Shown here one piece after another: positions 51,424 through 61,128 of a stretch of DNA of 64,000 bases (position 1 is the first letter of the stretch; the number at the start of each line of letters is the position of its first letter). Under the pieces are notes generated by a model, which made no database searches, was not told the DNA's origin, and saw nothing but the letters and a program-made list of their open reading frames with translations. Origin of the DNA: Haloglomus salinum (GTDB lineage: Archaea; Halobacteriota; Halobacteria; Halobacteriales; Haloarculaceae); contig NZ_CP101153.1 in the NCBI RefSeq assembly GCF_024298825.1, positions 4,092,001 to 4,156,000 on the forward strand, in the 5' to 3' direction. The position numbers and the translations under genes were made by a program.

Positions 51424-52884
51424 TCAGTGGGCCGGGGGGTCACTCGGGTCGAACCGGAGCGCGACATCCGCGCCGTCGCTCGCGGGGGCGAAGTCGAGGC
51501 GGCCGCCGGCAGCGTCGACGACCCAGCGGACGATCCAGAGCCCGAGGCCGGTCGAGTGGTCGAGCTGTGACATCTCTCGGGAGCCGGTCAGTACCTCACG
51601 TTCGCGCGCCGGGATGCCGGGGCCATCGTCGCTGATGTGGAGGACGATGCGGTCGTCCTGCTCGGTCAGCCAGACGTGGACGTTGTCAGCCCCGTGGACG
51701 ATGGCGTTCTCGACGACGTTGTCGATGGCACGCCCGAGTTCCGGGATGCCGACGACCCAGCACTCCGACGGCAGGTCGGTACTGAGGGTCGTCTCGGACG
51801 CCACGTCCTGGTGCCCTTCGACGATACGTCGGGCGAGTGCGGCCAGTTCGACTGGAACCGTTCCAGGCTGGCGGTCGATGAGCCGCTGGAGGTCACGCGC
51901 CTGTTCGGAGAGGTCCGCGACCGAGCGGGCGGTCTCGACGATGCGACTCGCCATCCGGGCTGCCTCGCCATCGAGGTCGTCGACGAGGTCGGTCGCGTTC
52001 CCGATGATGACGCCCATATCGTTCCGGAGGTTGTGCCGGAGGACGCGGTGGAGCACCTGGAGCTGGCGCTCGCGGAGTTGCTGGTCGGTGATGTCCGTGT
52101 AGATGGCGAAGCCACGGGTCACGTCGGGTGAAACGTGGTACGGAACACCGGAGAAGAGGAACTGGCGGAGGCCATCGGCCGTCAGCCGTCTGACCTCCTC
52201 GCGGACGATCTCCCCATCGCCGGTCCGGCGGTCCAGGTCCCGCCCTTCGGACGTGTGGCTCGCCGGGAGGATGAAGTCGTTGAGCGACTCGCCACGGATG
52301 GTCGCGGTGTCCCAGCCGAACAGCTGTTGGAACGCGGGATTGACCGCCAGTACGCGCGGTTCACCGTCGACCTGCTCGATCTCGACGACGGCGTCCTGGG
52401 CCTCGTCGAACAGCGCGCGGAACCGGTCACTGTCGGCGGCAACCCGGGCGACCGCCGCCCGGATGCGGTCGTGGAATGACTCCCCGTGCTCGGCCAGCAG
52501 GTCGAGCGGTGCGTACTCGGTGACACCACACCGGGTGGCTACGGCCGCGAGGCGGCCATCGGCAGCCTCGCCCCACAGGACCGTCGCCACGCCGTCGTAC
52601 TCCTCGGCCACGCTGTCCAGCACGGCGAGCGCCTGGTCGTCGTGGGCCGTCGCCTCCGCACAGACGCAGTCGGGGGACCTCGTGGCGATGGTCCGGCGCA
52701 ACTCGCTCGGTGTCCGGACCACCGCCACCTCGATCGGCGGGAGGCCCGGAGGCGAGTCAGCGACACCACTCTCGCTGTCTGCCTGCTCCCGGTCGCTGCC
52801 CGCCCCGGCGGAAGGGAGTGCTGCCCCCCCGTTGGGCTGGAACGAGACGACACTGATGGAACCACCGGCAGCGACCGAGTCCAT
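51424..52884 (-). CDS. Sensor histidine kinase with receiver-like and PAS domains
   Basis: The 486-residue cytoplasmic kinase has a receiver-like or REC-related region (about 50-150), a PAS domain (about 152-270, Phe-Arg-Ala-Leu-Phe-Asp-Glu-Ala-Gln-Asp-Ala) and an H-box with His284 in Leu-Arg-His-Asn-Leu-Arg-Asn-Asp, the typical haloarchaeal form. A HATPase domain follows, with Asn-Val-Val-Glu-Asn-Ala, Asp-Asp-Gly-Pro-Gly-Ile-Pro and Gly-Leu-Gly-Leu-Trp-Ile. There are no membrane spans, so it senses an internal signal. I chose ATG 52884; ATG 52905 is an alternative. No response regulator is beside it. Confidence 0.88.
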   Translation of the reverse strand: MDSVAAGGSISVVSFQPNGGAALPSAGAGSDREQADSESGVADSPPGLPPIEVAVVRTPSELRRTIATRSPDCVCAEATAHDDQALAVLDSVAEEYDGVATVLWGEAADGRLAAVATRCGVTEYAPLDLLAEHGESFHDRIRAAVARVAADSDRFRALFDEAQDAVVEIEQVDGEPRVLAVNPAFQQLFGWDTATIRGESLNDFILPASHTSEGRDLDRRTGDGEIVREEVRRLTADGLRQFLFSGVPYHVSPDVTRGFAIYTDITDQQLRERQLQVLHRVLRHNLRNDMGVIIGNATDLVDDLDGEAARMASRIVETARSVADLSEQARDLQRLIDRQPGTVPVELAALARRIVEGHQDVASETTLSTDLPSECWVVGIPELGRAIDNVVENAIVHGADNVHVWLTEQDDRIVLHISDDGPGIPAREREVLTGSREMSQLDHSTGLGLWIVRWVVDAAGGRLDFAPASDGADVALRFDPSDPPAH

Positions 52885-53002
52885 CCGGGGTCCGTAGCCC
52901 CCCATATTGCGGTGTGTTATCCCCCAACAGGCAAAACCGTACCGGCAGGTACGGTAGCACCACGCGGATTCTGATTCCTGGACACTGGCTCTCCAGTACG
53001 CG

Positions 53003-53623
53003 TCAGTCGTCGGGGTACTTCGGCTCGTGCTGCTCGGCGCGTTCGAGGGCCGTCTCGACCACGTCACGCACGTCGCCGTGGAAGACGCCGCCGTGGCCGG
53101 CGTACATGTGTTCGACGCCCTCCGGGAGCCGGTCGAGGAGGTCGCGGATGGACTCGATGAGTCGCTCGCGGGACTGCCCGGCCATGTCCGTGCGGCCGAA
53201 GGAGCCGTAGTCGAACGCGCCGTCGTCGTGGACCACCACGTCGCCGGAGTAGAGGCTCGTGGGCGAGACGAATGAGACGTGGTCGTCGGCGTGACCGGGC
53301 GTGTAGACCACGTCGCAGTCCTCGTCACCGACCTGCACCGTGTCACCGTCGTCGATGGCGTGGGTTCGGCACGAGTGGTCGGCGTAGGCGTACACGTCCG
53401 GGTCGAAGGCGTCGCAGACGGCGTCCAGCTGCGCGACGTGGTCGCCGTGCTGGTGGGTCATCACGACCCGGTCCAGGCCGTCGACGTGCTCGCGGACGGC
53501 ATCGACGACGCCGTCCCAGGCGCCCGCGTCGACCAGCGTCGTGACCTCGCCCGGCACCAGATAGGCGTTGCAGGTGAACGTCTCGGCCTCGTTCGTCACG
53601 CAGACGACATCGGGGTCGCTCAT
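53003..53623 (-). CDS. MBL-fold metallo-hydrolase
   Basis: The 206-residue protein has the metal motif Thr-His57-Gln-His59-Gly-Asp61-His62, then Thr-Pro-Gly-His-Ala-Asp-Asp-His, Ser-Gly-Asp and a late Ala-Gly-His-Gly. This is the glyoxalase II-like layout of the metallo-beta-lactamase superfamily, and the substrate may be a thioester or similar. ATG 53623 gives the common Met-Ser-Asp-Pro start. It is divergent from the ABC1 kinase gene. Confidence 0.85.
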   Translation of the reverse strand: MSDPDVVCVTNEAETFTCNAYLVPGEVTTLVDAGAWDGVVDAVREHVDGLDRVVMTHQHGDHVAQLDAVCDAFDPDVYAYADHSCRTHAIDDGDTVQVGDEDCDVVYTPGHADDHVSFVSPTSLYSGDVVVHDDGAFDYGSFGRTDMAGQSRERLIESIRDLLDRLPEGVEHMYAGHGGVFHGDVRDVVETALERAEQHEPKYPDD

Positions 53624-53715
53624 GGGCGGTCGTGGGGCCGGCGAGCGCAAAGGCGTTTGCCCCGGACTGGGGGGAGTCCACAGCGGCCCCCGGCCGGGGC
53701 TGCCCCGAGCAGGCC

Positions 53716-53723
53716 CTTTATCC
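53716..53723 (+). promoter_or_regulatory. TATA-like box for the ABC1 kinase gene
   Basis: CTTTATCC centred 28 bases before GTG 53747, which supports that GTG as a leaderless start. Confidence 0.5.
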
Positions 53724-53746
53724 GGTCGCCGCGCCCCAGTAGTGAC

Positions 53747-55567
53747 GTGAGCAGTGCGGCCGAGGAGTCGACGGCGGAGTTCCCAGAGGATGCCGAGAGC
53801 GACGCGCTCGACCCGGCGCTCCCGGAGCCGGAACTCGTCGGGGGCGTCACGGACGAGCGGCTCCCGCTCCGCGTGCGGCTCCGGTCGCTGTACCGGTTCT
53901 TCGTGGTCATCGGAGCCTTCCTGCCGTTCGTCGTCGCCTTCCTGCGCGACCGGCGGCGGTGGCTGCTGTTCGGTGACGGCCGCGAACCGACCGACGAGGA
54001 CGACCGGCGCCGGGCACGCAAGCTCCGCGAGACGTTGCTGGAGCTGGGCCCGGCGTTCATCAAGTTCGGGCAGATGCTGTCGACGCGGCCGGACGTCCTC
54101 CCGCCGGCGTACGTCGAGGAGCTGTCGGCGCTCCAGGACCGGGTGCCGGCGGCCCCCTGGTCCGAGGCACGAGAGGTGCTGGAGGGTGAACTCGGGCCCG
54201 TGAACGAGGTGTTCGCCGAGTTCGAGCACGAGCCCATCAGCGGTGCGAGTATCGGGCAGGTGTACGTCGGACGCCTGGCCCCCGACAGCGTCGGGGCCGA
54301 GTCGCCGACCGACGTGGCGGTGAAGGTGCTCCGGCCGGGCGTCCGACCGCGCGTCGAGGCCGACCTGCGCGTCATCCGGACGCTGCTGCCGTTCGTGACC
54401 CGGCTCGCGCCGCCGGGCCAGCGGTTCACCCTGGAGAACCTCGCCGACGAGTACGCCGCGACCATCCGCCAGGAGATGGACTACGCCCACGAGGCCCGCC
54501 GACAGGAACTGGTCCGGACGAACTTCGCCGACACACCGGAGGTCCGCATCCCGCCCGTCGTCGCCGAGTTGACGACCGACCGCGTCATCGTCTCGGAGTA
54601 CATCGAGGGCACGAAGATATCGAACGTCTCGACGCTCCGGTCGATGGGCATCGATACGACCGACCTCGCAGACCGGCTCCTCCGGGCGTACATCCGGATG
54701 ATAATCGAGGACGGTGTGTTCCACGCGGACCCGCACCCCGGCAACCTCGCGGTCCAGTCCGACGGGACCATCGTCTTCTACGACTTCGGGCTGACGGGGA
54801 CGCTGAGCGAGCGTCGGCGGAACGAACTGTTCGAGTTCTACGTCGCCGTCGCGAGCGAGGACATCGAGGGCGTGCTGGACGCGTTCGAGGGGATGGGTGC
54901 GCTGGACCCCGACGCCGACCGCGAGTTCATGCGCGCCGGGATGGAACTCGCCTTCGACAACCTGCGGGGCGGCGAGGTGGATGTGAGCGAGGTACGGGAA
55001 CTCGTGGAGGGGTTCCAGGGGACGCTCCGGGAGTTCCCGATGCGGCTGCCGCGCGACCTCGCACTGATGGTGCGGACATCCACCATCCTCGAGGGGGTGT
55101 GCTACACGCTCGACGACGAGTTCGACTTCGTCGCGGTCGTGACCGACTACGTCCGGAAGGAGCAGGGACAGGAGTCGGCCCAGCGCCTCCTCGAGGCGGG
55201 CATCGACGAGGCAGCCAGAATCGGGCTCGCGGTCTTCCGGGCACCGACGGGTGCGGAACGCGCTCTCGACCACATCGTCCGCGGGAACGTCGCGGTCCGG
55301 GCGACCGTACGCGACGACGGGCGCGTGGTCAGCCGGTTCGGTCGCAGAATCGTACTCGGAGGGCTCGCGACCGGTGGCATCGTCATGACGGCGCTCGCCT
55401 ACGGCTTCCGGGCGACGGTGGGGAACGAGGTCGTCCTGCTGGCGGCCGCTGGGACGCTCGGGCTGCTGGGGCTGACCGGGCTCGCCTTCCGCCGCGACCG
55501 TGGCATCAGCGCGACCCCGCAGTTCACGCGGCAGAACATGCGCGAGCGCCAGCGCGGCGAGGAGTGA
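53747..55567 (+). CDS. ABC1/UbiB-family atypical kinase
   Basis: The 606-residue protein is an ABC1/AarF/UbiB kinase-like protein. After an acidic N-terminus and a span of hydrophobic residues (about 50-65), the core has [15 protein letters not shown] (the KxGQ motif), Val-Lys-Val-Leu-Arg-Pro-Gly and His-Ala-Asp-Pro-His-Pro-Gly-Asn. Asp-Phe-Gly follows. One or two C-terminal hydrophobic segments end the chain. In bacteria and mitochondria these act in quinone synthesis; haloarchaea use menaquinone, so the client here is open. Confidence 0.9.
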   Translation: MSSAAEESTAEFPEDAESDALDPALPEPELVGGVTDERLPLRVRLRSLYRFFVVIGAFLPFVVAFLRDRRRWLLFGDGREPTDEDDRRRARKLRETLLELGPAFIKFGQMLSTRPDVLPPAYVEELSALQDRVPAAPWSEAREVLEGELGPVNEVFAEFEHEPISGASIGQVYVGRLAPDSVGAESPTDVAVKVLRPGVRPRVEADLRVIRTLLPFVTRLAPPGQRFTLENLADEYAATIRQEMDYAHEARRQELVRTNFADTPEVRIPPVVAELTTDRVIVSEYIEGTKISNVSTLRSMGIDTTDLADRLLRAYIRMIIEDGVFHADPHPGNLAVQSDGTIVFYDFGLTGTLSERRRNELFEFYVAVASEDIEGVLDAFEGMGALDPDADREFMRAGMELAFDNLRGGEVDVSEVRELVEGFQGTLREFPMRLPRDLALMVRTSTILEGVCYTLDDEFDFVAVVTDYVRKEQGQESAQRLLEAGIDEAARIGLAVFRAPTGAERALDHIVRGNVAVRATVRDDGRVVSRFGRRIVLGGLATGGIVMTALAYGFRATVGNEVVLLAAAGTLGLLGLTGLAFRRDRGISATPQFTRQNMRERQRGEE

Positions 55568-55647
55568 GGTCGGCGCGGCGGCCGGTGTCGAGATCGGCGT
55601 GTGCCTGCGGCGAAACGGTTTTCCTGCGAACGACACAACGGTCGTCC

Positions 55648-55998
55648 ATGAGTGGGAACGAAGAGGAGATCGACGAACTGCGACAGAAGAAGATGGAGGA
55701 GCTGAAGCAGCGCCAGCAGGAGGGCGGCGCTCCGGACGGGGAGGCCGCCGAGGCCCAGCGCGAGCAGGCCGAGGCCCAGAAGAAGGCGATGCTCCGGAAG
55801 GCGCTGGACGACGGCGCGCGCAAGCGACTCAACACCATCCGGATGAGCAAGCCGGAGTTCGCCGAGAAGGTCGAACAGCAGGTCATCGCGCTCCACCGCT
55901 CGGGCCGGCTCCAGGGCCGCATCGACGAGGAGCAGATGAAGGAGCTCCTGCAGGAGCTCAAGCCGGAGAAGCAGAGCTTCGACATCAAGCGCCGGTAA
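55648..55998 (+). CDS. PDCD5-family DNA-binding protein
   Basis: The 116-residue protein is an archaeal PDCD5 (TFAR19) homologue: a long charged N-terminal helix rich in Gln, Lys and Glu, then the three-helix core with [11 protein letters not shown] and the C-terminal Phe-Asp-Ile-Lys-Arg-Arg. Eukaryotic PDCD5 is linked to apoptosis and prefoldin; the archaeal one binds DNA weakly and its role is unknown. The following gene starts two bases after its stop. Confidence 0.9.
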   Translation: MSGNEEEIDELRQKKMEELKQRQQEGGAPDGEAAEAQREQAEAQKKAMLRKALDDGARKRLNTIRMSKPEFAEKVEQQVIALHRSGRLQGRIDEEQMKELLQELKPEKQSFDIKRR

Positions 55999-55999
55999 C

Positions 56000-56761
56000 G
56001 TGGCCCCGACCGAGACGGCGTCGGCCGCCCAGCCGCCGGCGTGGGTCCTGTTCAGCGGCGGCAAGGACTCCGCCCTCGCCGCACTCTGCCTCGAGCCGTT
56101 CTACGACGTGACGCTGGTCACCATCGGGTTCGGTATCGACGCGGCGCCCGAGCCAGGCTGGGGAATCGCCCGCGCGACGTATCACGCCCGCGAGGCCGCC
56201 GAGGCCATCGGCCTCCCGCACCGCGTGGTGTCGCTGCCCGAGTCGGTGGCCCACGAGGCCGCCGAGCGGACGCTGGCCGACGGCTACCCGCGGGAGGCCA
56301 TCCAGTCGGTCCACGAGCAGGCGCTGGAGACGGTTGCGGAGGAAGCCGTCGCAGCGGGCGACGACTCGCCCCCGACCATCGCCGACGGCACCCGCCGCGA
56401 CGACCGGGTTCCCCGGCTGGACCGGCCGGCGATACAGAGCCTGGAGGACCGCCACGGTGTGGACTACCTCGTTCCGTTGCGCGGTTTCGGCCGGGACGCA
56501 GTCGACCGCCTCGCCCGCGACCAGCTCGAGGTCGCCATCGGTCCCAGCGACGAGCTGGCGAAGGCCGACTACGAGGCGGCCATCCGGACGCTCATCCGCC
56601 GCGAGCACGGCCACGACCGCGTCGACGAACTGTTCCCCGACCACGTCCAGTCGCGGGTCGTCGGGCGGACCGACGGGTCGGCCCCGGAGTCGGGAGACGG
56701 GCCGGGCGATGGGTCGGACGGCGAGCAGGCCGGCGGGTCGAAATCGCGGAAAACCTCTTGA
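56000..56761 (+). CDS. PP-loop ATP pyrophosphatase-type protein
   Basis: The 253-residue protein has the PP-loop Ser-Gly-Gly-Lys-Asp-Ser at residues 19-24, as in ATP pyrophosphatases that adenylate tRNA or small molecules. Middle blocks such as Ile-Ala-Asp-Gly-Thr-Arg-Arg-Asp-Asp and Tyr-Leu-Val-Pro-Leu-Arg-Gly-Phe resemble COG2117 proteins predicted to help tRNA thiolation. The C-terminus is an acidic, Gly-rich tail. GTG 56000 starts two bases after the PDCD5 stop, so it shares that transcript. Confidence 0.78.
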   Translation: MAPTETASAAQPPAWVLFSGGKDSALAALCLEPFYDVTLVTIGFGIDAAPEPGWGIARATYHAREAAEAIGLPHRVVSLPESVAHEAAERTLADGYPREAIQSVHEQALETVAEEAVAAGDDSPPTIADGTRRDDRVPRLDRPAIQSLEDRHGVDYLVPLRGFGRDAVDRLARDQLEVAIGPSDELAKADYEAAIRTLIRREHGHDRVDELFPDHVQSRVVGRTDGSAPESGDGPGDGSDGEQAGGSKSRKTS

Positions 56762-56783
56762 CGTGGGGGGCTGAAGGGCCGGT

Positions 56784-57470
56784 ATGCGATTCCTCATCGT
56801 CGGCTACGGTCGGGTCGGACTGCGGACCTCCCAGATTCTCGCCTCCGAGGGCCACGAGGTCACCATCGTCGAACAGAACGCCGAGAAGGTCGCGAAGGCC
56901 TCCGACGACGGATTCCAGGCCCACCAGGGCGACGGCCAGGACGAGCGCCTGCTGGAGCAGGCCGGCATCGCCGATGTCGACGCGATAGCCGCGCTCACGG
57001 GCGACCTGAACGCCAACTTCGCCGCCTGCATGGCCGGCAAGGCCCACGACATCCGGACGGTCATGCGCATCGACGAGGACTACCGCGAGGAGATATACGA
57101 GAAGTACGCCGCGGACGTCGACGAGATCGTCTACCCCGAGCGCCTCGGTGCGGCGGGCGCGAAGACGGCGCTGCTGGGCGGCGACCTGAACGTTCTCGCG
57201 GACCTCACCGAGACGCTGACGGCGGCGACCGTCGACGTCCCGGCCGACTCACCGCTCATCGGGAGCCGGGTCGTCGAGGTGGAGTTCCCGTCGGGAGCGC
57301 GGGTGTACGCGCACGGCCGAGTGAACGAGCCGCTGAACATCCCGCTGCCGCAGGCGACCATCGAGGCCGGCGACCGGCTGGCGATCATCGCAGACGGGAG
57401 TTCGCTCGGCGACGTCCGGGCGATGGTTCGCGGGGACGACCCGGACGCCGACGCGGAAGCCGGCGCCTGA
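56784..57470 (+). CDS. trkA: TrkA-type potassium channel regulator
   Basis: The 228-residue protein has an N-terminal RCK Rossmann domain with Gly-Tyr-Gly-Arg-Val-Gly at 7-12 (NAD or ATP binding) and a C-terminal RCK_C domain (from about 145). This is the layout of TrkA regulators of Trk/Ktr K+ transporters. No membrane transporter gene is next to it. c-di-AMP often binds RCK_C domains, which could link it to DacZ, but that is inference. ATG 56784 starts 22 bases after the PP-loop gene. Confidence 0.88.
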   Translation: MRFLIVGYGRVGLRTSQILASEGHEVTIVEQNAEKVAKASDDGFQAHQGDGQDERLLEQAGIADVDAIAALTGDLNANFAACMAGKAHDIRTVMRIDEDYREEIYEKYAADVDEIVYPERLGAAGAKTALLGGDLNVLADLTETLTAATVDVPADSPLIGSRVVEVEFPSGARVYAHGRVNEPLNIPLPQATIEAGDRLAIIADGSSLGDVRAMVRGDDPDADAEAGA

Positions 57471-57811
57471 GCGGGCAGTGACGGCGGTCGGTTCTCGGCA
57501 GCGACGGACCGGCGAGCGACCGCTGCGAGAGCTGTGGCTCCGGGTCGAGGTCGCAGGGAACAGAGAGTGTATGTGGCCTCTGCATCCCCGGAAAGGAGAT
57601 AGGTCCGGGCGCGCGGTGGGGAGGATGGGGATGTGTTGAGGCCGTCAGTGCGCGCCCACCGATAGCCATCCCCGGGAGGAACATAAATCCGCGTCAGACA
57701 GTCGTGTGACCGACGCAATTCGTCGGACGTTCGTCGTGCCTCCGTCTTGCGGTTTCACGGGAGAGGAGCCGCCCGATGGACCGGCGCCACCACATCACGA
57801 AGGTACATAAG
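57471..57811. ncRNA. Intergenic region with candidate structured RNA
   Basis: This 341-base stretch lies between the converging trkA and cupin genes and contains no convincing ORF. Within 57575-57673 are several matching arms: GGCCTC (57575) with GAGGCC (57638), GGGCGCGC (57607) with GCGCGCCC (57650), CCCGGA (57587) with TCCGGG (57604), and GGGGATG (57627) with CATCCCC at both 57583 and 57667. A TATA-like box (57681-57688) lies at the right-hand edge and could drive a minus-strand transcript. The strand and existence of the RNA are not established. Confidence 0.35.
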
Positions 57812-58141
57812 TCAGCTTCCACCGGGAAGGGGGCAGAGGCTGGCCGTGAGGACCGCCGGGTCCTCGCCGTCATTCCGGGCCCCGTGGACGACTCCCCGTT
57901 CGTTGAGGACGACGCCCGGCGCGGGGACCCGCTCCTCCTCGTCGTCTCGGACGACCGTGACGGTCCCCCGCAGGACGTGGAAGACGTTGGTAGCGTCGTC
58001 GTGTTCGTGCGGGTCGACGCGGGCGCCGGGGCCGAGCGCGAACGCCTTCACGAGCACGTCGTCGGTGACGACGAGTTCTGCCGTGAGAACCTCGCCTTCC
58101 TCGGGGTCGAGCGCCGCCGCCTCGGGGTATCGGTCCAGCAT
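57812..58141 (-). CDS. Small cupin-domain protein
   Basis: The 109-residue protein is a single cupin barrel: Gly-Pro-Gly-Ala-Arg-Val-Asp-Pro-His-Glu-His gives the first metal motif (the two His and Glu), and Asn-Val-Phe-His-Val-Leu-Arg-Gly-Thr-Val with Gly-Val-Val-His-Gly form the second. Mono-cupins of this type bind a metal and a small ligand; no specific role is visible. It is downstream of an APC permease gene on the same strand. Confidence 0.82.
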   Translation of the reverse strand: MLDRYPEAAALDPEEGEVLTAELVVTDDVLVKAFALGPGARVDPHEHDDATNVFHVLRGTVTVVRDDEEERVPAPGVVLNERGVVHGARNDGEDPAVLTASLCPLPGGS

Positions 58142-58229
58142 ACCGGACGCGAGGACCGGACGGGACTTAGTCCCACGCGCCGGGACCGTTTCCGGGGACC
58201 CACCGGGTACAGCCCGGGTGCGGTGCCGG

Positions 58230-59621
58230 TCACTCGGCGCCGGGGAGGTAGTCCGCGGCGTCGTCGACGGCGCCGTCGATGCGCTCCTCCTCGATGGGGA
58301 CGACCGTCTCCTCCAGCAGGTCGCGCTTGAAGTAGAGGAGTTCGACGCCCACGACGGCGACCGCCACCACGAGCACCATCACGAACGTGTTCGGTTCGCG
58401 GGTGTAGAGGTTGTAGGCCATCAGCGGGAGGAACGCGGTCGTGCCGAGGAAGCCGACGGCGGGTGGCACCGGGTTGACGGCGTCGTGGTCGCGCTCCCGG
58501 AGACAGAGAAGGCTCATCGCCCCGAAGACGAGGATGAACGCCAGCGAGGCGAAGGAGGTGATTGCCCCGAGGCTCCCGACGGCGGTGAACAGGGCCGTGA
58601 CGCCGCCGATGGCCAGCAGCGTCCGCTCGGGGATGCCGTCGGCGTCGGCGTCGCCGATGTCGTCGGGTAGCAGGTCTTCGGCGAGCATCCCCTTCGCGAA
58701 GTGTGCCGCCGAGAACATGGTCGCGTTGATGGCACTCCCGGTAGAGAACAGCGCCGAGAGTGCGAGCGCGACGCCGCCGGCCGTCGCGAGCCCGTAGGGC
58801 GACAGCATCGTCCGGGCGGCATCCTTCAGGGCGACGTGTGGATGTTGCTGGAGCGCCTGCGGCGCGAGGTTGACCGTCACGACCCCGACGAGGACGTAGA
58901 TGGTGACGGCGACCGGGATGGAGATGTAGACGGCCTTCCGGATGGTCGACTCGGGGTCGGTGATGGAGGCCTGGTCGTAGAACAGGAGCTGCCAGCCCTG
59001 GAACGCGACGAACGAGATGGCCGCGGCCACGACGGGGCCGACTCCGACCAGCGAACCGGTCCCGAAGCGGAGCCCGCCGCTCCCGGGGGCGAACCGGGAC
59101 GCGTAGACGACCCCCAGGACACCGAACGCGACGAGGATGAACACCTTGAGCGCGACGAGGACGTTCTCGGCGGTCCCCGTGGTCCGCGCGCCGGCGAGAT
59201 TGAGCGCGACGAACCCCGCGACGGCCAGCACGGAGATGGCCGGGCGGGCCGGGAGGCTGGCCACACTCGCCGGGACGACCGACAGCGAGACGGTGAACTC
59301 GGCGAACGCGAAGGCGTACATCGCCATGGAGCCGATGTACCCGACGAGCAGCGTCCAGCCGACCATCCCCGCGAGGTCCGAGCTCCCGAGATAACACTGG
59401 ACGAACGTGACCGACCCGCCGCAGTTGTCGGTCATCCGGTCGAGCGTGATGTAGGAGTAGCCGGCACAGAGCGCGACGATGCCGGCCGCGACGAACGCGG
59501 CCCACGTCGCGAATCGCGTGATGCCGGCCACGACCCCCATGACGGCGTAGATGCCGCCGCCGATCATCCCCCCGAGCGCGATGGAGACCGACTCCGTCAG
59601 CCCGAGTTCTTCGGCGGACAT
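58230..59621 (-). CDS. APC-superfamily amino acid permease
   Basis: The 463-residue protein has about 12 membrane spans and the APC opening Gly-Leu-Thr-Glu-Ser-Val-Ser-Ile-Ala-Leu-Gly-Gly-Met-Ile-Gly-Gly-Gly-Ile-Tyr (the unwound TM1 region). It imports amino acids or related compounds with a proton or sodium gradient; the substrate is unknown. The following cupin gene starts about 90 bases downstream, and both may share a transcript. AT-rich sequence near 59690-59720 likely holds its promoter. Confidence 0.88.
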   Translation of the reverse strand: MSAEELGLTESVSIALGGMIGGGIYAVMGVVAGITRFATWAAFVAAGIVALCAGYSYITLDRMTDNCGGSVTFVQCYLGSSDLAGMVGWTLLVGYIGSMAMYAFAFAEFTVSLSVVPASVASLPARPAISVLAVAGFVALNLAGARTTGTAENVLVALKVFILVAFGVLGVVYASRFAPGSGGLRFGTGSLVGVGPVVAAAISFVAFQGWQLLFYDQASITDPESTIRKAVYISIPVAVTIYVLVGVVTVNLAPQALQQHPHVALKDAARTMLSPYGLATAGGVALALSALFSTGSAINATMFSAAHFAKGMLAEDLLPDDIGDADADGIPERTLLAIGGVTALFTAVGSLGAITSFASLAFILVFGAMSLLCLRERDHDAVNPVPPAVGFLGTTAFLPLMAYNLYTREPNTFVMVLVVAVAVVGVELLYFKRDLLEETVVPIEEERIDGAVDDAADYLPGAE

Positions 59622-59746
59622 ACTCGCCCGGCAGGTCCGCCGGAGAGACGGAAATATCTGGTGTAGTGGCCCGTTTTTAGAGATGCCGAATAGTTTGACG
59701 CCATATACACATCTTTTCCCGAATCGTCGGACGGCGGAGCGGTACC

Positions 59747-60544
59747 TTACCAGGACAGCCGGACCGTATCACGGGGCGCAAGGCCGAACGCCTCGTCGCC
59801 CCGGCCCTGGTTGACCGCGAACTCGACGTTGCCGTGGCTGCCGACGGTGACCAGTCGCTCGCCGGTCTCGCGCTCGGCGTAGGCCCGGACGACCGGCGCG
59901 TCGACCCCGTTCACCTCGAGCTGATTGCCGACGTGGTCGGCCAGAGTCTCTCCGGGGATGTTCGTCACGACGTTGCCGAAGTCGTCGACGACCATGACCT
60001 CGCCATCAGCGCCGGCCTCGTCGAGCGACGGGTCGGGAAAGGAGACGGCCTCGTACTCGTCGGTCGGCGTGAGCCGATCGGCTGCGCCGAGGTCGTCGAC
60101 GCCGATCTCGTGGACCGCGGCGGCCGCGGGCGCGAACACGTCCCGGCCGTGGAACGTCCGGCTCGCGGGGTCGCCGTACGCGTAGTCGAACACCTCCACC
60201 TCGCCGTCGCCGTCCCCGTTCCCGCCGTTCGCGGCACCGGCGGCGGTCGCCAGGCGCCGCGCCGCCGGGAGGAGGACACCGTTGTCCGGGCCGACGAGCG
60301 CGTGGTCGCCCGCGCGAACGACGAGCGCCCGGCGGTCCGTGCCGACACCCGGGTCCACGACGACGAGATGGACCGCCGGCGGGAACCAGGGGAGAACCTC
60401 CCGGAGCCAGAACGCCGCCGCACGCACGTCCTGCCGCGGGAACTCGTGGCTCACGTCGACGAGCCGGGTGTCGACGCGCTGCAGGATGACGCCCTTCATC
60501 GCCGCCGGGTACGGCGCCCCGAAGTCCGAACTCAGGGTTATCAT
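59747..60544 (-). CDS. S-adenosylmethionine hydrolase (SAM hydroxide adenosyltransferase)
   Basis: The 265-residue protein begins Met-Ile-Thr-Leu-Ser-Ser-Asp-Phe-Gly and has Val-Val-Val-Asp-Pro-Gly-Val-Gly-Thr, as in the DUF62/SAM hydroxide adenosyltransferase family, relatives of fluorinase. Members split SAM into adenosine and methionine, and the late Asp-Asp-Phe-Gly-Asn-Val-Val-Thr-Asn motif holds the adenosine. An insertion rich in Gly and Asp is in the middle. ATG 60544 is the family start. The window also encodes SAM synthetase, so both making and breaking of SAM are present. Confidence 0.9.
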   Translation of the reverse strand: MITLSSDFGAPYPAAMKGVILQRVDTRLVDVSHEFPRQDVRAAAFWLREVLPWFPPAVHLVVVDPGVGTDRRALVVRAGDHALVGPDNGVLLPAARRLATAAGAANGGNGDGDGEVEVFDYAYGDPASRTFHGRDVFAPAAAAVHEIGVDDLGAADRLTPTDEYEAVSFPDPSLDEAGADGEVMVVDDFGNVVTNIPGETLADHVGNQLEVNGVDAPVVRAYAERETGERLVTVGSHGNVEFAVNQGRGDEAFGLAPRDTVRLSW

Positions 60545-60657
60545 GTGCGGGACTGGGACGGGCGACAACGTAATCGTGGGGGGTCAGCCGGGATCCCACT
60601 CGTGCGTTCCGCCGATTTCGATGCCGGCGAACGGTTCACCGACAGCCTTGACCGTAG

Positions 60658-61128
60658 TCACGGTCCGCGGTCGAATCGGAGCGTGGACCGGACCCCCATC
60701 AGGATCCGGCCGAGCACGTTCCGGCCCAGCCCCGTCTCGATATCGGCGCCCCAGTACGTGTCGTCCCACGAGTTCAGTTCCACGATCGTCCGCCGTCCCG
60801 TCTCGAGCAGGCGCTCCCTGTAGTCCGGGTGCTGCCCGAACTTCGCGGTCACCACCTCCAGCATCACGTACCGTTTCCGGTCCTCCCAGTCGTCCGGGAG
60901 TGCGACCCGGCGACCCAGGCGTTTGGCCTCGTCCGGGTCGGTCGCCGCCGCAATGCGGTCGTAGATATCGGGCTTGTTCCTCGCCTTGGCGGCCTGGTAC
61001 GCGTGTTCTGCCGTCGCGAACTCCGTCCCGTCGTACCGCACGCCGATGGGAGCGAAGTTGGAGAGGAAGCGGGAGTCGCCCTCGAACGGCCCGACAACGT
61101 CCTGGGTCGGCCATCGAACGGTCGCCAT
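60658..61128 (-). CDS. NADAR-family (YbiA-like) protein
   Basis: The 156-residue protein has the NADAR signatures: Arg-Phe-Leu-Ser-Asn-Phe-Ala-Pro-Ile at the start, Thr-Ala-Glu-His-Ala-Tyr-Gln-Ala-Ala-Lys, a Trp-containing middle and the late Asn-Val-Leu-Gly-Arg-Ile-Leu-Met. Members are N-glycosidases; some remove ADP-ribose from guanine or other bases and others act in riboflavin-linked reactions. ATG 61128 was chosen. It is divergent from mre11, sharing a 136-base spacer. Confidence 0.87.
   Translation of the reverse strand: MATVRWPTQDVVGPFEGDSRFLSNFAPIGVRYDGTEFATAEHAYQAAKARNKPDIYDRIAAATDPDEAKRLGRRVALPDDWEDRKRYVMLEVVTAKFGQHPDYRERLLETGRRTIVELNSWDDTYWGADIETGLGRNVLGRILMGVRSTLRFDRGP

Noticed and set aside
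57471-57811. RNase P RNA or SRP RNA in the gap between trkA and the cupin gene
   Set aside because: None of the conserved core sequences of either RNA could be found, only generic pairing arms.
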